64,000 bases of DNA from an uncultured Pseudomonadota bacterium (GTDB lineage: Bacteria > Myxococcota_A > UBA796 > SXON01): positions 62,001 to 126,000 of the forward strand of contig CAISIK010000207.1 in assembly GCA_903885375.1 (NCBI GenBank), read 5' to 3'. A program made the translations under genes and the position numbers. The notes below the pieces were generated by a model that searched no databases, was not told the origin of the DNA, and saw nothing but the letters and a program-made list of their open reading frames with translations. Below are positions 15,672 to 24,057 of the stretch, piece after piece. How positions within the stretch are numbered: position 1 is the stretch's first letter; every line of letters starts with the position of its first letter.

Positions 15672-15697
15672 CGCGGCTCTACTACGCATAGTAGTAG
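15668..15697 (+). promoter_or_regulatory. BlaI-type operator overlapping a probable leaderless promoter
   Basis: CTACTACGCATAGTAGTAG at 15679-15697 is a perfect 7-bp inverted repeat with a 5-nt spacer. Its core resembles known BlaI boxes of the TACTAC...GTAGTA type. A TTGACG (-35-like, 15668-15673) overlaps the M56 stop codon. A -10 at about 15691-15696, 17 bp away, would lie inside the right arm and start transcription at or near the ATG at 15703. Bound repressor would therefore block the promoter directly. No ribosome-binding site precedes the ATG. Confidence 0.72.
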
Positions 15698-15702
15698 GCG
15701 CG

Positions 15703-17280
15703 ATGCTGCGCGTACTCCCGCTCCTCGCCCTCGCGCTCGCCTGCTCGGGACTCGGTCTCCCTGACGCTCATGACCACGAAGGCGAAGGCGCCCACGGTCA
15801 CGGCGAGGCCGCCGAGGATCCGCGCCCCGACAACGCCGTGACCCTCTACCAGGGCGGCGTTGAGCTCTTCATGGAGTACCCGACGCTCGTGGTGGGGCAG
15901 GAGTCGCCGCTCATCGCGCACTTCACCGACACCCGCGATCCGAAGGGCTTCGTGTGGGTGACGGAGGGGAGCGTCGTGGCCACGCTTCGCTTCGAGGATG
16001 GCACCCAGGAGAGCTTCGCGGCAGACAAGCTGCTGCGAAACGGCATCTTCAAGCCAATCGTGAAGCCCGCGCGGGCCGGACGGGCGTCGTTTTCGCTCGC
16101 CCTCACGGGACACCCCGCCGCCGGCACGGTCGAGGTCGGGGAGGTCACGGTGTACCCCACGATCGAGGCGGCGGTCGCGGCCGCGCCGGCCGAGGAGCCC
16201 GGCGAGCCGACCGTCGGCTACCTGAAGGAGTCGCAGTGGAAGACGACGTACGCCACGGCGGCCGCGGAGGCGGGCACGGTGCGGGCGGGCGTGCGCGCTA
16301 CCGGCGAGCTCCGCGCGGTGGGGGGCGCCGAGGCGGAGCTGTCCGCCCCGGTGGCCGGTCGCCTGCTGCTGCGGGAGCCGCTCTACGTCGGACGCGCGGT
16401 CGAGAAGGGCCAGCTGCTGGCGGAGATCGTGCCCATCGTGGATGCCGACCGCTCGGGCCTCGACGCGACCCTCGCGGAGGCCGCGGCCGAGCTCGGCCTC
16501 GCGGAGCGGGCGCTGGAGCGCGCCCGAGCGCTTCACCCCGCGGTGGTCTCCGAGCGCGAGCTTCGGGAAGCCGAAGCGGCGCTCACCTCCGCCCGAGCGC
16601 GCGCGGAGGCGGCCGAGGCGCGGGTGGCCGTGGTCCGGGGCGCCCAGACGGGGGGCGGGGCCGGCGCGTCGGGGGCCGCGTTCGCGCTGCGTGCACCGTT
16701 CGCCGGGGTGATCGTGAGCACCGACGCCGTCACGGGCCGCAGCGTCGCCGCCGGGGATGCCGTGGCCCGCATCGTCGATCCGCGGGAGGTGTGGCTGTAC
16801 GCGCGGGTGTCCGAGACGGATGCCGCACGGGCAGGCAGCCCGGTAGGCGCCACGTTCTCCCTCTCCGGCTCCGACGAGGTGATCGACATCGCCGCCCGCA
16901 ACGGCCGGCTCGTCTCCGTGGGCGCCGCGCTCGACCCCGCCACCCGCACGCTGCCCGTGATCTTCGCCCTCGACAACCCCGACGGCGCGCTGAAGCCGGG
17001 GATGTTCGTGCGATCGACGATCTTCACCGGGGAGAGCAGCGAGGGCGTCGTCATCCCCGCCACGGCGGTGGTGGACGACGGCGGGCGTCCGACCGTTTTC
17101 GTCATGGAGGGAGGCGAGGCGTTCTACAAGCGCGTGGTCCGGCTGGGCGCGCGCGATGGCGACCGGGTGCAGGTGCTTTCCGGTGTCGCCGCGGGCGAGA
17201 GGGTCGTGAGCAGCGGCGCCTACGAGGTCCACCTTTCCACCGTGTCCGGGGCCATCCCCGAGCACGGTCACGCCCACTGA
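15703..17280 (+). CDS. RND efflux periplasmic adaptor (CusB/CzcB-like) with His-rich ends
   Basis: The protein is 525 aa. A lipoprotein signal (MLRVLPLLALALAC) is followed by a His-rich segment (DAHDHEGEGAHGHG, about residues 21-34). Residues about 45-150 form an extra beta domain (VTLYQGGVELFMEYPTLVVG) found in some heavy-metal adaptors. The membrane-fusion core follows: lipoyl halves around LSAPVAGRLLLREPLYVGRAVEKGQLL and RAPFAGVIVSTDAVTGRSVAAGD, with a helical hairpin between, then beta-barrel and membrane-proximal domains. The C-terminus is PEHGHAH. It links the RND pump to the TolC-like channel and may load metal. The extra His clusters argue for a divalent cation or Cu/Zn rather than drugs. 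Confidence 0.85.
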   Translation: MLRVLPLLALALACSGLGLPDAHDHEGEGAHGHGEAAEDPRPDNAVTLYQGGVELFMEYPTLVVGQESPLIAHFTDTRDPKGFVWVTEGSVVATLRFEDGTQESFAADKLLRNGIFKPIVKPARAGRASFSLALTGHPAAGTVEVGEVTVYPTIEAAVAAAPAEEPGEPTVGYLKESQWKTTYATAAAEAGTVRAGVRATGELRAVGGAEAELSAPVAGRLLLREPLYVGRAVEKGQLLAEIVPIVDADRSGLDATLAEAAAELGLAERALERARALHPAVVSERELREAEAALTSARARAEAAEARVAVVRGAQTGGGAGASGAAFALRAPFAGVIVSTDAVTGRSVAAGDAVARIVDPREVWLYARVSETDAARAGSPVGATFSLSGSDEVIDIAARNGRLVSVGAALDPATRTLPVIFALDNPDGALKPGMFVRSTIFTGESSEGVVIPATAVVDDGGRPTVFVMEGGEAFYKRVVRLGARDGDRVQVLSGVAAGERVVSSGAYEVHLSTVSGAIPEHGHAH

Positions 17281-17290
17281 AGGGGTCGCC

Positions 17291-20200
17291 GTGAACCGCC
17301 TCATCCGCTGGTCCATCGACCACCGCTTCCTGGTGCTGGTCGTCTCCGCGCTCCTGCTCGTCTGGGGTCTCGTCGTGGCGCGTCGTATGCCCGTGGACGT
17401 TTTCCCGGACATCACGGCGCCCACCGTCACCGTCGTCACCGAGGCGCACGGGCTCGCGCCGGAGGAGGTCGAGACGCTCGTCACCTTCCCCATCGAGACC
17501 GGGGTGAACGGCGCGACCGGCGTCCGCCGCGTCCGATCGGCCAGCGGCGTCGGCATCTCGATCGTGTGGGTGGAGTTCGACTGGGGCACCGACATCCGCG
17601 ACGCGCGCCAGGTCGTGAACGAGAAGCTCCAGCTCGTCGGGCCGCAGCTCCCCCAGGACATGGCGCCGCCGACGATGGCCCCCGTCTCGTCGGTCATGGG
17701 GGAGATCCTGTTCCTATCCGTGGCGTGGAAGGAGCCGGCGGCCGACGAGGCCGGGCAGCTCTCGCAGGCGATGATCGCGCGGAGTACCGCCGATCAGGTG
17801 CTGCGGAAGCGCATCCTGGCGGTGGCCGGCGTCTCCCAGGTCGTACCCATCGGCGGCGCGGTGAAGCAGGCGCAAGTCCGGGTACGCCCCGAGGCGATGG
17901 CGGCCTACGGCATCAGCTTCGAGGCCGTTGCCCACGCGCTCCGGGGCGGGAGCGCGAACGGCTCGGGCGGGTTCGTCTCCGAGAACGGCCAGGAGCTCCT
18001 CCTCCGGGTGGTCGGGCGCGCCGAGGACGTGGAGGCCCTGGGCGCCACGGTGGTGGAGGTGCGGGACGGCACCCCGATCCACGTCCGCGACCTCGCCGCA
18101 GTGGAGATGGGGCCGAAGGTGAAGCGGGGCGAAGGATCGTCGAACGCGCGGCCGGCGGTCGTGCTCGCCGTCATGAAGCAGCCCGAGGCCAACACCCTCG
18201 ACCTCACGGCGCGCATCGACGGGATGCTCGACGAGATCGAGCCGACCCTGCCGGCCGGGCTCGTCGTGGACCGGCAGGTCTTCCGGCAGGCGGACTTCAT
18301 CTCGTCCGCCGTGGACAACGTTTCCGAGGCGCTGCGGGACGGCGCGATCCTCGTGGCGGTCATCCTCCTGCTCTTCCTCGGCAACTTCCGCGCCGCGGCC
18401 ATCTCGCTCGCGGCGATCCCGCTCTCGCTCGTCGTGGCCGTGCTCGTCCTCGACCAGCTCGGCATCACGCTCAACACGATGACGCTCGGCGGGCTCACCA
18501 TCGCCATCGGGTCGGTCGTGGACGACGCGATCATCGACGTGGAGAACGTCTACCGGCGCCTGCGAGAGAACGCGGGGTTGCCCGAGGGCGACCGGCGAGG
18601 GGGGCTGGATGTCGTCTACGCCGCCTCCGTGGAGGTCCGCACCTCCATCGTTTTCGCCACGCTCATCATCATCCTCGTGTTCCTCCCGCTCTTCTTCCTG
18701 TCCGGCGTCGAGGGGCGGATGCTCGCCCCGCTCGGGCTCGCCTACATCGTGTCGATCGCGAGCTCGCTCCTGGTGGCGATGACGCTCACCCCGGCGCTGG
18801 CCGCCATCGCCCTGCCGCGCTCGGCAGCCACCGCACACGAGAGCCGGGTGATGGGCTGGCTCAAGCGCGCGTATGCCCCAAGCCTCCGCGGCGCCCTCGC
18901 CCACCCGTGGCTCGTGCTCGGCGCGTCCGGGCTGGCCCTCCTCGCCGCCTTGGCGGTTCTGCCCTTCCTCGGGCGCTCCTTCCTCCCGGAGTTCAACGAG
19001 GGCGCGCTCACGCTGAACGTCGTGACGCTGCCCGGCTCGTCCCTGGAGCAGTCCGACGCGCTCGGGCGCCGCGTGGAGGAGGTCCTGCTCGGCTTTCCCG
19101 AGGTGGCGGGCACGGCGCGGCGCACCGGCCGCGCGGAGCTGGACGAGCACGCGCAGGACGTCAACGCTTCCGAGCTGGACGTGCGCCTCGATGTGTCACG
19201 CGGCGAACGAGGCCGCGACCTGTTCCTCGCGGACCTGCGCAAGGCGCTCGCACAGGTGCCGGGCGCGGTCATCACCGTTGGCCAGCCGCTCTCGCACCGC
19301 ATCGATCACATGCTCTCGGGGAGCCGCTCCGCCATCGCCATCAAGGTGTTCGGGGACGACCTGGGCACGCTCCGCCAGATCGCCGAGCAGATCGCCGAGT
19401 CGGTGAAGACGGTACCCGGCGCCGTGGACGTGTCCGTGGAGCAGCAGGTCGACATCCCGGCCCTCGAGGTGCGCGCCGACCGGGATCAGCTCGCGCGCTA
19501 CGGCCTGGGCGCCGGGGAGCTCGCGGAGGCGGTGGAGCGCGCCTGGACCGGCGAGAACGTGGGGATGCTGGTGGAGGGGCAACGAACCCTCGACATCGTG
19601 CTGATGCTGGACGAGCGCGCGCGGGATGGCATCGAGGCCGTGGCGGCCACGCCGATCGACACCCCGGTGGGCGTCACGGTGCCGCTCGGCGCGCTGGCGA
19701 CGATCACGCGCGCCGCGAGCCCCAACACGATCTCCCGCGAGGGCGTCGTGCGGAAGATGGTGGTCCAGGCGAACGTCGCGGAGCGCGACCTCGCCGCGGT
19801 GGTCGAGGACATCCGGGCGAAGGTCGCCGCCGACGTGCCGCTTCCCGAGGGCTACTTCGTGGTGTACGGCGGGCAGTTCGAGAGCGCGGCCGAGGCCACC
19901 CGCACCATCGGGCTCCTGTCCATCGCCGTGGTCTTCGGCATCGGTGTGCTCCTGGTCGTCGCGCTCGGCTCGGTTCGAAACGCCGTCATGACGTTGATCA
20001 ACCTGCCGCTCGCGCTCATCGGGGGGGTGTTCGCGGTGGCCCTCACCTCCGGCGTCGTCTCGATCCCCGTGCTCGTCGGCTTCATCACGCTCTTCGGCAT
20101 CGCCACCCGCAACGGGATCATGATGGTGACCCACTTCGAGCACCTGCTCGCCGAGGGCCGGAGCGTGCAGGAGGCCGTGATCCACGGCTCCATGGAGCGG

Positions 20201-20434
20201 CTCGCCCCCATCCTCATGACGGCGCTCTGCGCCGGGCTCGCGCTCGTCCCGCTGGTCCTCGCGGCCGACGAGCCCGGGAACGAGATCCAGGGACCGATGG
20301 GCGTCGTGCTCCTCGGCGGACTCCTCACGAGCACGGCGCTGAACATGGTGGTGGTGCCCGTCCTCTTCCAGCGCTTCGGGCGGCGAGCACCCCGCGAGCT
20401 GCCCCCTGTGGCCCTGACGGGAGGTGAGGCGTGA
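17291..20434 (+). CDS. Heavy-metal efflux RND transporter (CusA/CzcA family)
   Basis: The protein is 1047 aa, full length for an RND pump. It starts at a GTG with AAGGGG 6 nt upstream. MNRLIRWSIDHRFLVLVV begins TM1, and PVDVFPDITAPTVTVVTEAHG is the HAE/HME N-terminal signature. TM4 carries AIGSVVDDAIIDVENVYRRL. In CzcA the matching stretch has Asp402, Asp408 and Glu415; here the first is Ala, the second and the Glu are kept, and an extra Asp follows. This places it in a less-studied HME subgroup. Repeated porter domains and a second TM set (FGIATRNGIMMVTH) complete the fold. It would export cations from periplasm or cytoplasm by proton antiport. It is followed by the TolC-like gene with a GTGA overlap. 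Confidence 0.92.
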   Translation: MNRLIRWSIDHRFLVLVVSALLLVWGLVVARRMPVDVFPDITAPTVTVVTEAHGLAPEEVETLVTFPIETGVNGATGVRRVRSASGVGISIVWVEFDWGTDIRDARQVVNEKLQLVGPQLPQDMAPPTMAPVSSVMGEILFLSVAWKEPAADEAGQLSQAMIARSTADQVLRKRILAVAGVSQVVPIGGAVKQAQVRVRPEAMAAYGISFEAVAHALRGGSANGSGGFVSENGQELLLRVVGRAEDVEALGATVVEVRDGTPIHVRDLAAVEMGPKVKRGEGSSNARPAVVLAVMKQPEANTLDLTARIDGMLDEIEPTLPAGLVVDRQVFRQADFISSAVDNVSEALRDGAILVAVILLLFLGNFRAAAISLAAIPLSLVVAVLVLDQLGITLNTMTLGGLTIAIGSVVDDAIIDVENVYRRLRENAGLPEGDRRGGLDVVYAASVEVRTSIVFATLIIILVFLPLFFLSGVEGRMLAPLGLAYIVSIASSLLVAMTLTPALAAIALPRSAATAHESRVMGWLKRAYAPSLRGALAHPWLVLGASGLALLAALAVLPFLGRSFLPEFNEGALTLNVVTLPGSSLEQSDALGRRVEEVLLGFPEVAGTARRTGRAELDEHAQDVNASELDVRLDVSRGERGRDLFLADLRKALAQVPGAVITVGQPLSHRIDHMLSGSRSAIAIKVFGDDLGTLRQIAEQIAESVKTVPGAVDVSVEQQVDIPALEVRADRDQLARYGLGAGELAEAVERAWTGENVGMLVEGQRTLDIVLMLDERARDGIEAVAATPIDTPVGVTVPLGALATITRAASPNTISREGVVRKMVVQANVAERDLAAVVEDIRAKVAADVPLPEGYFVVYGGQFESAAEATRTIGLLSIAVVFGIGVLLVVALGSVRNAVMTLINLPLALIGGVFAVALTSGVVSIPVLVGFITLFGIATRNGIMMVTHFEHLLAEGRSVQEAVIHGSMERLAPILMTALCAGLALVPLVLAADEPGNEIQGPMGVVLLGGLLTSTALNMVVVPVLFQRFGRRAPRELPPVALTGGEA

Positions 20435-21576
20435 TCGTGCTCCTGTGCGGGCTCGCGCTCGCGATGACCCCCGCCGAGGCCGTGCGCGCCGCTACGGCGA
20501 ACGATCCGGCGCTCGCCGGTGCCGAGTCGGCGCTGCTGTCCGCCACGGGGGCCCGTCGCTCGGCGAGCTGGTTGCGGTCGAACCCCGGGATCGAACTTTC
20601 GGCCGACGCCGGCGGAGCGCGGCTGGGCGCCTCGGTCACCCAGGACATCTCCCTCTCGGGCGCCGGGGTCGCAGATGCACGGAGCGGCCGGTACGCGGTG
20701 GAGGCCGCGGAGGCCGGGCTGACCCGGGCGCGGATCACCACCGCGGCCGAGGCCCGGCGCGCGTGGGCCCGGCTCGCGGCTGCCGATGGCGCCCTTCGCG
20801 CCACGGAGGGGGAACGGGCCAGCGCCACTGCGGTCCGCGCCGCGGCCGAGGCCCGCCGCGCGGCGGGCGAGGCCTCGGATCTGGAGCTCGAGCTCGCGCG
20901 GCTGGAGGAGGCGGGGGCGGTGGCCGCCTGGCTCGCGGCGGTCGACGAGCGGGTGGAGGCGCAGTCGGCCCTCGCCGCGCTCACCGGCGAGGCCGGGGCC
21001 AGCGCGGAGGGCGACCCCCTCTCGGCGGTCCCGACCGCCGGCGCGGCCAGCCCGCGTTCGGATGTGGCGGCCGCGGAGGCGCGGGTGGAGTCCGCCCGCG
21101 CCGCGCTCGCCCGGGAGCGGGCCGAGGCGGTCCCCTCGGTGGGCGTGGGCGCGTTCCTGGAGCTGGAGGGCGAGCGCACGCTCGCGGGGCCTGCGCTGCG
21201 CGTCGAGCTGCCCATTTGGCAGCAGAACGCGGCGGGCCGCGGCGCGGCGAAGGGCGATCTCCGGGTGGCCGAAGCCGAAGCGGCGTCGGCGCGGGCGCGC
21301 GCCGAGGTGGAACAACGGTCCGCCGCGGAGCGGCTCGTCCGGCTCGGCGGGTCCGGCGCCTCCCTCGCCCCCGGGGTGGACGCCTCCGCGGAGGCCGCCT
21401 TGATGGCCATCGGCGCCGGCGTGGAGCGCGGGCAGATCAACCCGGCCCACGCCGCGCTGCTGCGCGCCCGCGTCTTCGCGGGCCAGCGGGGATGGTACGC
21501 GGCGCGGCTGGCGGAAGCGGAGGGGCGTATCGACGCGGCCCTCGCGATCGAGGACGCCGCGCTCCTCGCGCCCTGA
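20431..21576 (+). CDS. TolC/CzcC-like outer-membrane efflux protein
   Basis: The protein is 381 aa from the GTG at 20431, overlapping the pump stop by 4 nt. A short signal (MIVLLCGLALA) is followed by two Ala/Glu/Arg-rich coiled-coil repeats (EAVRAATANDPALAGAES at about 12-30, SDVAAAEARVESARAALARE at about 210-230) with beta-strand regions between (GIELSADAGGARLGAS, VGVGAFLELEGE). This is the two-fold TolC arrangement, shorter than most (about 420-450 aa). It is the likely channel of the tripartite pump with the two preceding proteins. Confidence 0.82.
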   Translation: MIVLLCGLALAMTPAEAVRAATANDPALAGAESALLSATGARRSASWLRSNPGIELSADAGGARLGASVTQDISLSGAGVADARSGRYAVEAAEAGLTRARITTAAEARRAWARLAAADGALRATEGERASATAVRAAAEARRAAGEASDLELELARLEEAGAVAAWLAAVDERVEAQSALAALTGEAGASAEGDPLSAVPTAGAASPRSDVAAAEARVESARAALARERAEAVPSVGVGAFLELEGERTLAGPALRVELPIWQQNAAGRGAAKGDLRVAEAEAASARARAEVEQRSAAERLVRLGGSGASLAPGVDASAEAALMAIGAGVERGQINPAHAALLRARVFAGQRGWYAARLAEAEGRIDAALAIEDAALLAP

Positions 21577-21600
21577 GGCTCCGGTCCGTCGTTGGCGGCG

Positions 21601-21647
21601 AGCCGCGCGGCCTGGGCTCGCCCCCCGAGGTGGGTCGCGGCGCGGCT
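21601..21647 (-). repeat. Hairpin repeat, copy 4 of 5 (CGCGACC family)
   Basis: The stem is AGCCGCGC (21601-21608) with GCGCGGCT (21640-21647). The minus-strand loop starts CGCGACC, CACCT, CGGGGG, nearly identical to copy 2. It sits between the convergent ends of the TolC-like and decarboxylase genes. Confidence 0.7.
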
Positions 21648-21663
21648 CCCCGACCGGCTTCGC

Positions 21664-22194
21664 CTACCCGGCGGCGCTGGCTTCGATGCGGGCCAGCACG
21701 TCGGCCGGCTCGGCGAGCCCGCCGGGCCCCACGTCGCCACAGGCGAGCCGCTTCTCGGTGGGGGCCACGATGTCGTAGCGGCCGAGGTCGGCCAGCCAGC
21801 CGAGGTTGCGCACGACCACGGGGTTGAGCCACATCTCGGTGTTCATCGCCGGGGCGAGCACCACACGCCGCCCGCGGGGGAGCGCCATGAGCACGGTGGA
21901 GGGCGCATCGTCGGCGAGGCCGCAGGCGAGCTTCCCGAGGAAGTTTGCGCTCGCGGGGGCTACGGCGGCCACGTTGGCCCACTTGGCCCACTCGATGTGG
22001 GCGAGCGCGTCGGCGAAGGTGTCGGTCATCACCGGATGGCCGGAGAGGGCCTCGAAGGTGGTCGGCCCCACGAAGGTCGGGGCGGAGCGGGTCATCACCA
22101 CCCGAACGGCGTGCCCGCGCTTCACGGTGAGCGACACGAGCTCGCAGGCCCGGTAGGCGGCGATCCCGCCGGTCACGCACAACAGCACGTTCAT
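21664..22194 (-). CDS. coaC: Stand-alone phosphopantothenoylcysteine decarboxylase (flavoprotein)
   Basis: The protein is 176 aa of the HFCD flavoprotein family. TGGIAAYRACELV at the N-terminus binds FMN, HIEWAKWANVAAVAPASAN carries the catalytic His, and PAMNTEMW and ACGDVGPGGLAEP are the substrate-recognition and active-site Cys motifs. The enzyme decarboxylates 4'-phosphopantothenoyl-cysteine in CoA synthesis. Most bacteria fuse it to the synthetase CoaB; here the protein ends after the decarboxylase and no CoaB is encoded next to it. The start overlaps the stop of the lipoprotein hydrolase gene by 4 nt. Another HFCD role, such as a lantibiotic-type decarboxylase, is less likely given the intact motifs. 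Confidence 0.8.
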   Translation of the reverse strand: MNVLLCVTGGIAAYRACELVSLTVKRGHAVRVVMTRSAPTFVGPTTFEALSGHPVMTDTFADALAHIEWAKWANVAAVAPASANFLGKLACGLADDAPSTVLMALPRGRRVVLAPAMNTEMWLNPVVVRNLGWLADLGRYDIVAPTEKRLACGDVGPGGLAEPADVLARIEASAAG

Positions 22195-24011
22195 TTCGAC
22201 AGCTCCGGCGCGCCCTCGGCGGCGCTCTCGAGGAAGTCCTTGTAGAGGTCCCTGGCGTCGGCATCGTCGTAGATGGCGAAGTGGCCTTGCCCGGGGAACT
22301 GGGCGAGTCCGGCGGTGACCTCCGACCCGGTCCAGGACCGCACGTTGGCGGCGAGGGGGCGGTCATCGGCGCCCAGGCCCCGGAGCGGGTAACCATCGGG
22401 CTCCGAGGCCATCGAACCCGCCACGGGCAGGCGCGCAGCCGTGGCCAGCGACTCGATGGTGAAGGGGGGCGTGTAGGTGTCCTCGAGGCCCTCTGTGAGG
22501 AGGATCGACACCGGCGGGCCGGCGGGCCAGCGCGGCTCCTGCGAGAACCAGTAGGGCGCGTAGTTCATCGGGTCGGTGGCCTCGCTCAGCATCTGCACGA
22601 GGCCGAGCACCGGGTGCAGCGTGGTGAGCGTGCCGGAGGGCACGCCCATGGCGGCGGCGAGGAGCGGCTCCACGGGGATGGGGTCGACCTTCAGGATGGC
22701 GCTCGCGGCGGTGCCGCCGCCCGCGGCGGAGAGGCCCACGGCGTTGCAGCGGCGGGCCAGCCACGGGGCGCCGAGGGCTCCCACCATCGCGCCCTGGCTG
22801 TGCCCGAAGAAGCTGAGCTGGTCGTGCCGCACGCGGATCGGCGTGCCATCGATCACGAAGTCGTTCCCCGCCTCCGTGAGCCGTTCGGCGAGCCAGATCT
22901 GGTCGGCGGCGCCCTGCCGGAAGCTGGTGCGCCCGGCCTCTGGGTTGGTGTAGTTGAAGGTGTCGAACTCCACGTTCGTGTCTTCGGTGCCGCGGTCGGC
23001 GTGGAGCGGCTGCGAGATGCCGAAGACGGCGAGGCCGCGGTAGCCGAGCGCCGGCCCCTCCGCGGTGGACCCCTCGGTGAAGCTCGTGTAGTCGCCGCCG
23101 GTGCCGTGGCTGTAGAGCACGAGCGGCCAGCCCCCCTCCGGGGCCTCGTCCTTCGGGACCGTGAGGGCGAAGCGCACCCGCTCCCACCCCTGCACCTGGG
23201 CGTTGCCGGCGGCGTCGAACACAAAACCGCCGCCCTCGTGGTAGGGCCGCTCCCCGGCTTGCCAGATGGGCACCGTGACGAACCCTTCGAACACGTTCAC
23301 CGACGAGCCCTCACCGCGGATCGTCACCTCGGGCTCCCACGCGGGGCGCCCGACCCGGCCGGACTGGATCGCCTCGGCCACACGCGCGAGCTCGCCCACG
23401 GGGTCCTGGGTGGTGAAGCGGGTGGCGGCGCCGATGCTCTCGAGGTCGACCCCCGCGGTGCCGAGCGTGTCGACCGTGCCGAGCCAGTAGGGGTCTTCCT
23501 CCCAGCCGGAGGGCATGGCGCCGGGACGGGCGAGGGGAGACCGGACCACCAGCGCGTAGCGCGTGGCCGGCCGGAGCGGGAACCCCGGCATGGGGGCCAC
23601 AGCGAGCAGGTTGGTGGCGCCGTACTGGTCGGGCTCCTCGGTGAACTGGGCGACGACCGGGAAACGTTCCCCGCGGAACGGGCTCCGCATGTCCACATCG
23701 AGGAGCATCACGGGGCTGTCCTCGCCGAGGCTCGCCTCGGGGTCCGGCAGAAGATCCGCCGCGATGGGCTCGGCGAACCGTATGTAGATCGGGCTGTTGG
23801 TTCCCCACCCATCCAGCGCGGGCGCAAGCGCGAGGTAGGTGTCGAAGATCGGCATCACGCCGGCCCCGGGAAAGCCGGTGAGGTCGGGGTGACCCTCCAC
23901 CATGCGCGTGTCGGAAGGGAAGGGGCGGTCCCAGAAACCCTCGCCCTCGAGGATGACCGCGCTGCCCGTGTACGGGCCGGAGGAGGTGCACGCGGCGAGC
24001 AGGAGAATCAT
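22191..24011 (-). CDS. Alpha/beta-hydrolase lipoprotein
   Basis: The protein is 606 aa from the ATG at 24011, giving the lipoprotein signal MILLLAAC. Residues about 30-300 are a beta-rich Ig-like/VirJ-type domain (RPATRYALVVRSPLA). Then comes an alpha/beta-hydrolase core: WPLVLYSHGTGGDYTSF is the oxyanion region, FFGHSQGAMVGAL the nucleophile elbow (GHSQG), and GQGHFAIYD the catalytic His near the C-terminus. Substrate is unknown; an esterase or lipase at the cell surface is likely. A -10-like TACGCT lies 8 nt before the start. It is co-translated with the decarboxylase gene and divergent from purC. Confidence 0.75.
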   Translation of the reverse strand: MILLLAACTSSGPYTGSAVILEGEGFWDRPFPSDTRMVEGHPDLTGFPGAGVMPIFDTYLALAPALDGWGTNSPIYIRFAEPIAADLLPDPEASLGEDSPVMLLDVDMRSPFRGERFPVVAQFTEEPDQYGATNLLAVAPMPGFPLRPATRYALVVRSPLARPGAMPSGWEEDPYWLGTVDTLGTAGVDLESIGAATRFTTQDPVGELARVAEAIQSGRVGRPAWEPEVTIRGEGSSVNVFEGFVTVPIWQAGERPYHEGGGFVFDAAGNAQVQGWERVRFALTVPKDEAPEGGWPLVLYSHGTGGDYTSFTEGSTAEGPALGYRGLAVFGISQPLHADRGTEDTNVEFDTFNYTNPEAGRTSFRQGAADQIWLAERLTEAGNDFVIDGTPIRVRHDQLSFFGHSQGAMVGALGAPWLARRCNAVGLSAAGGGTAASAILKVDPIPVEPLLAAAMGVPSGTLTTLHPVLGLVQMLSEATDPMNYAPYWFSQEPRWPAGPPVSILLTEGLEDTYTPPFTIESLATAARLPVAGSMASEPDGYPLRGLGADDRPLAANVRSWTGSEVTAGLAQFPGQGHFAIYDDADARDLYKDFLESAAEGAPELSK

Positions 24012-24057
24012 CGCCGCGCAGCGTAGCCCGGCGCCCCGGTGGTTGATAGCCGGCCGC

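Noticed and set aside
17566-20427. A second long plus-strand frame within the RND pump gene
   Set aside because: Arg/Gly/Pro-rich shadow of a full-length pump with intact motifs; typical for 70% GC coding DNA.
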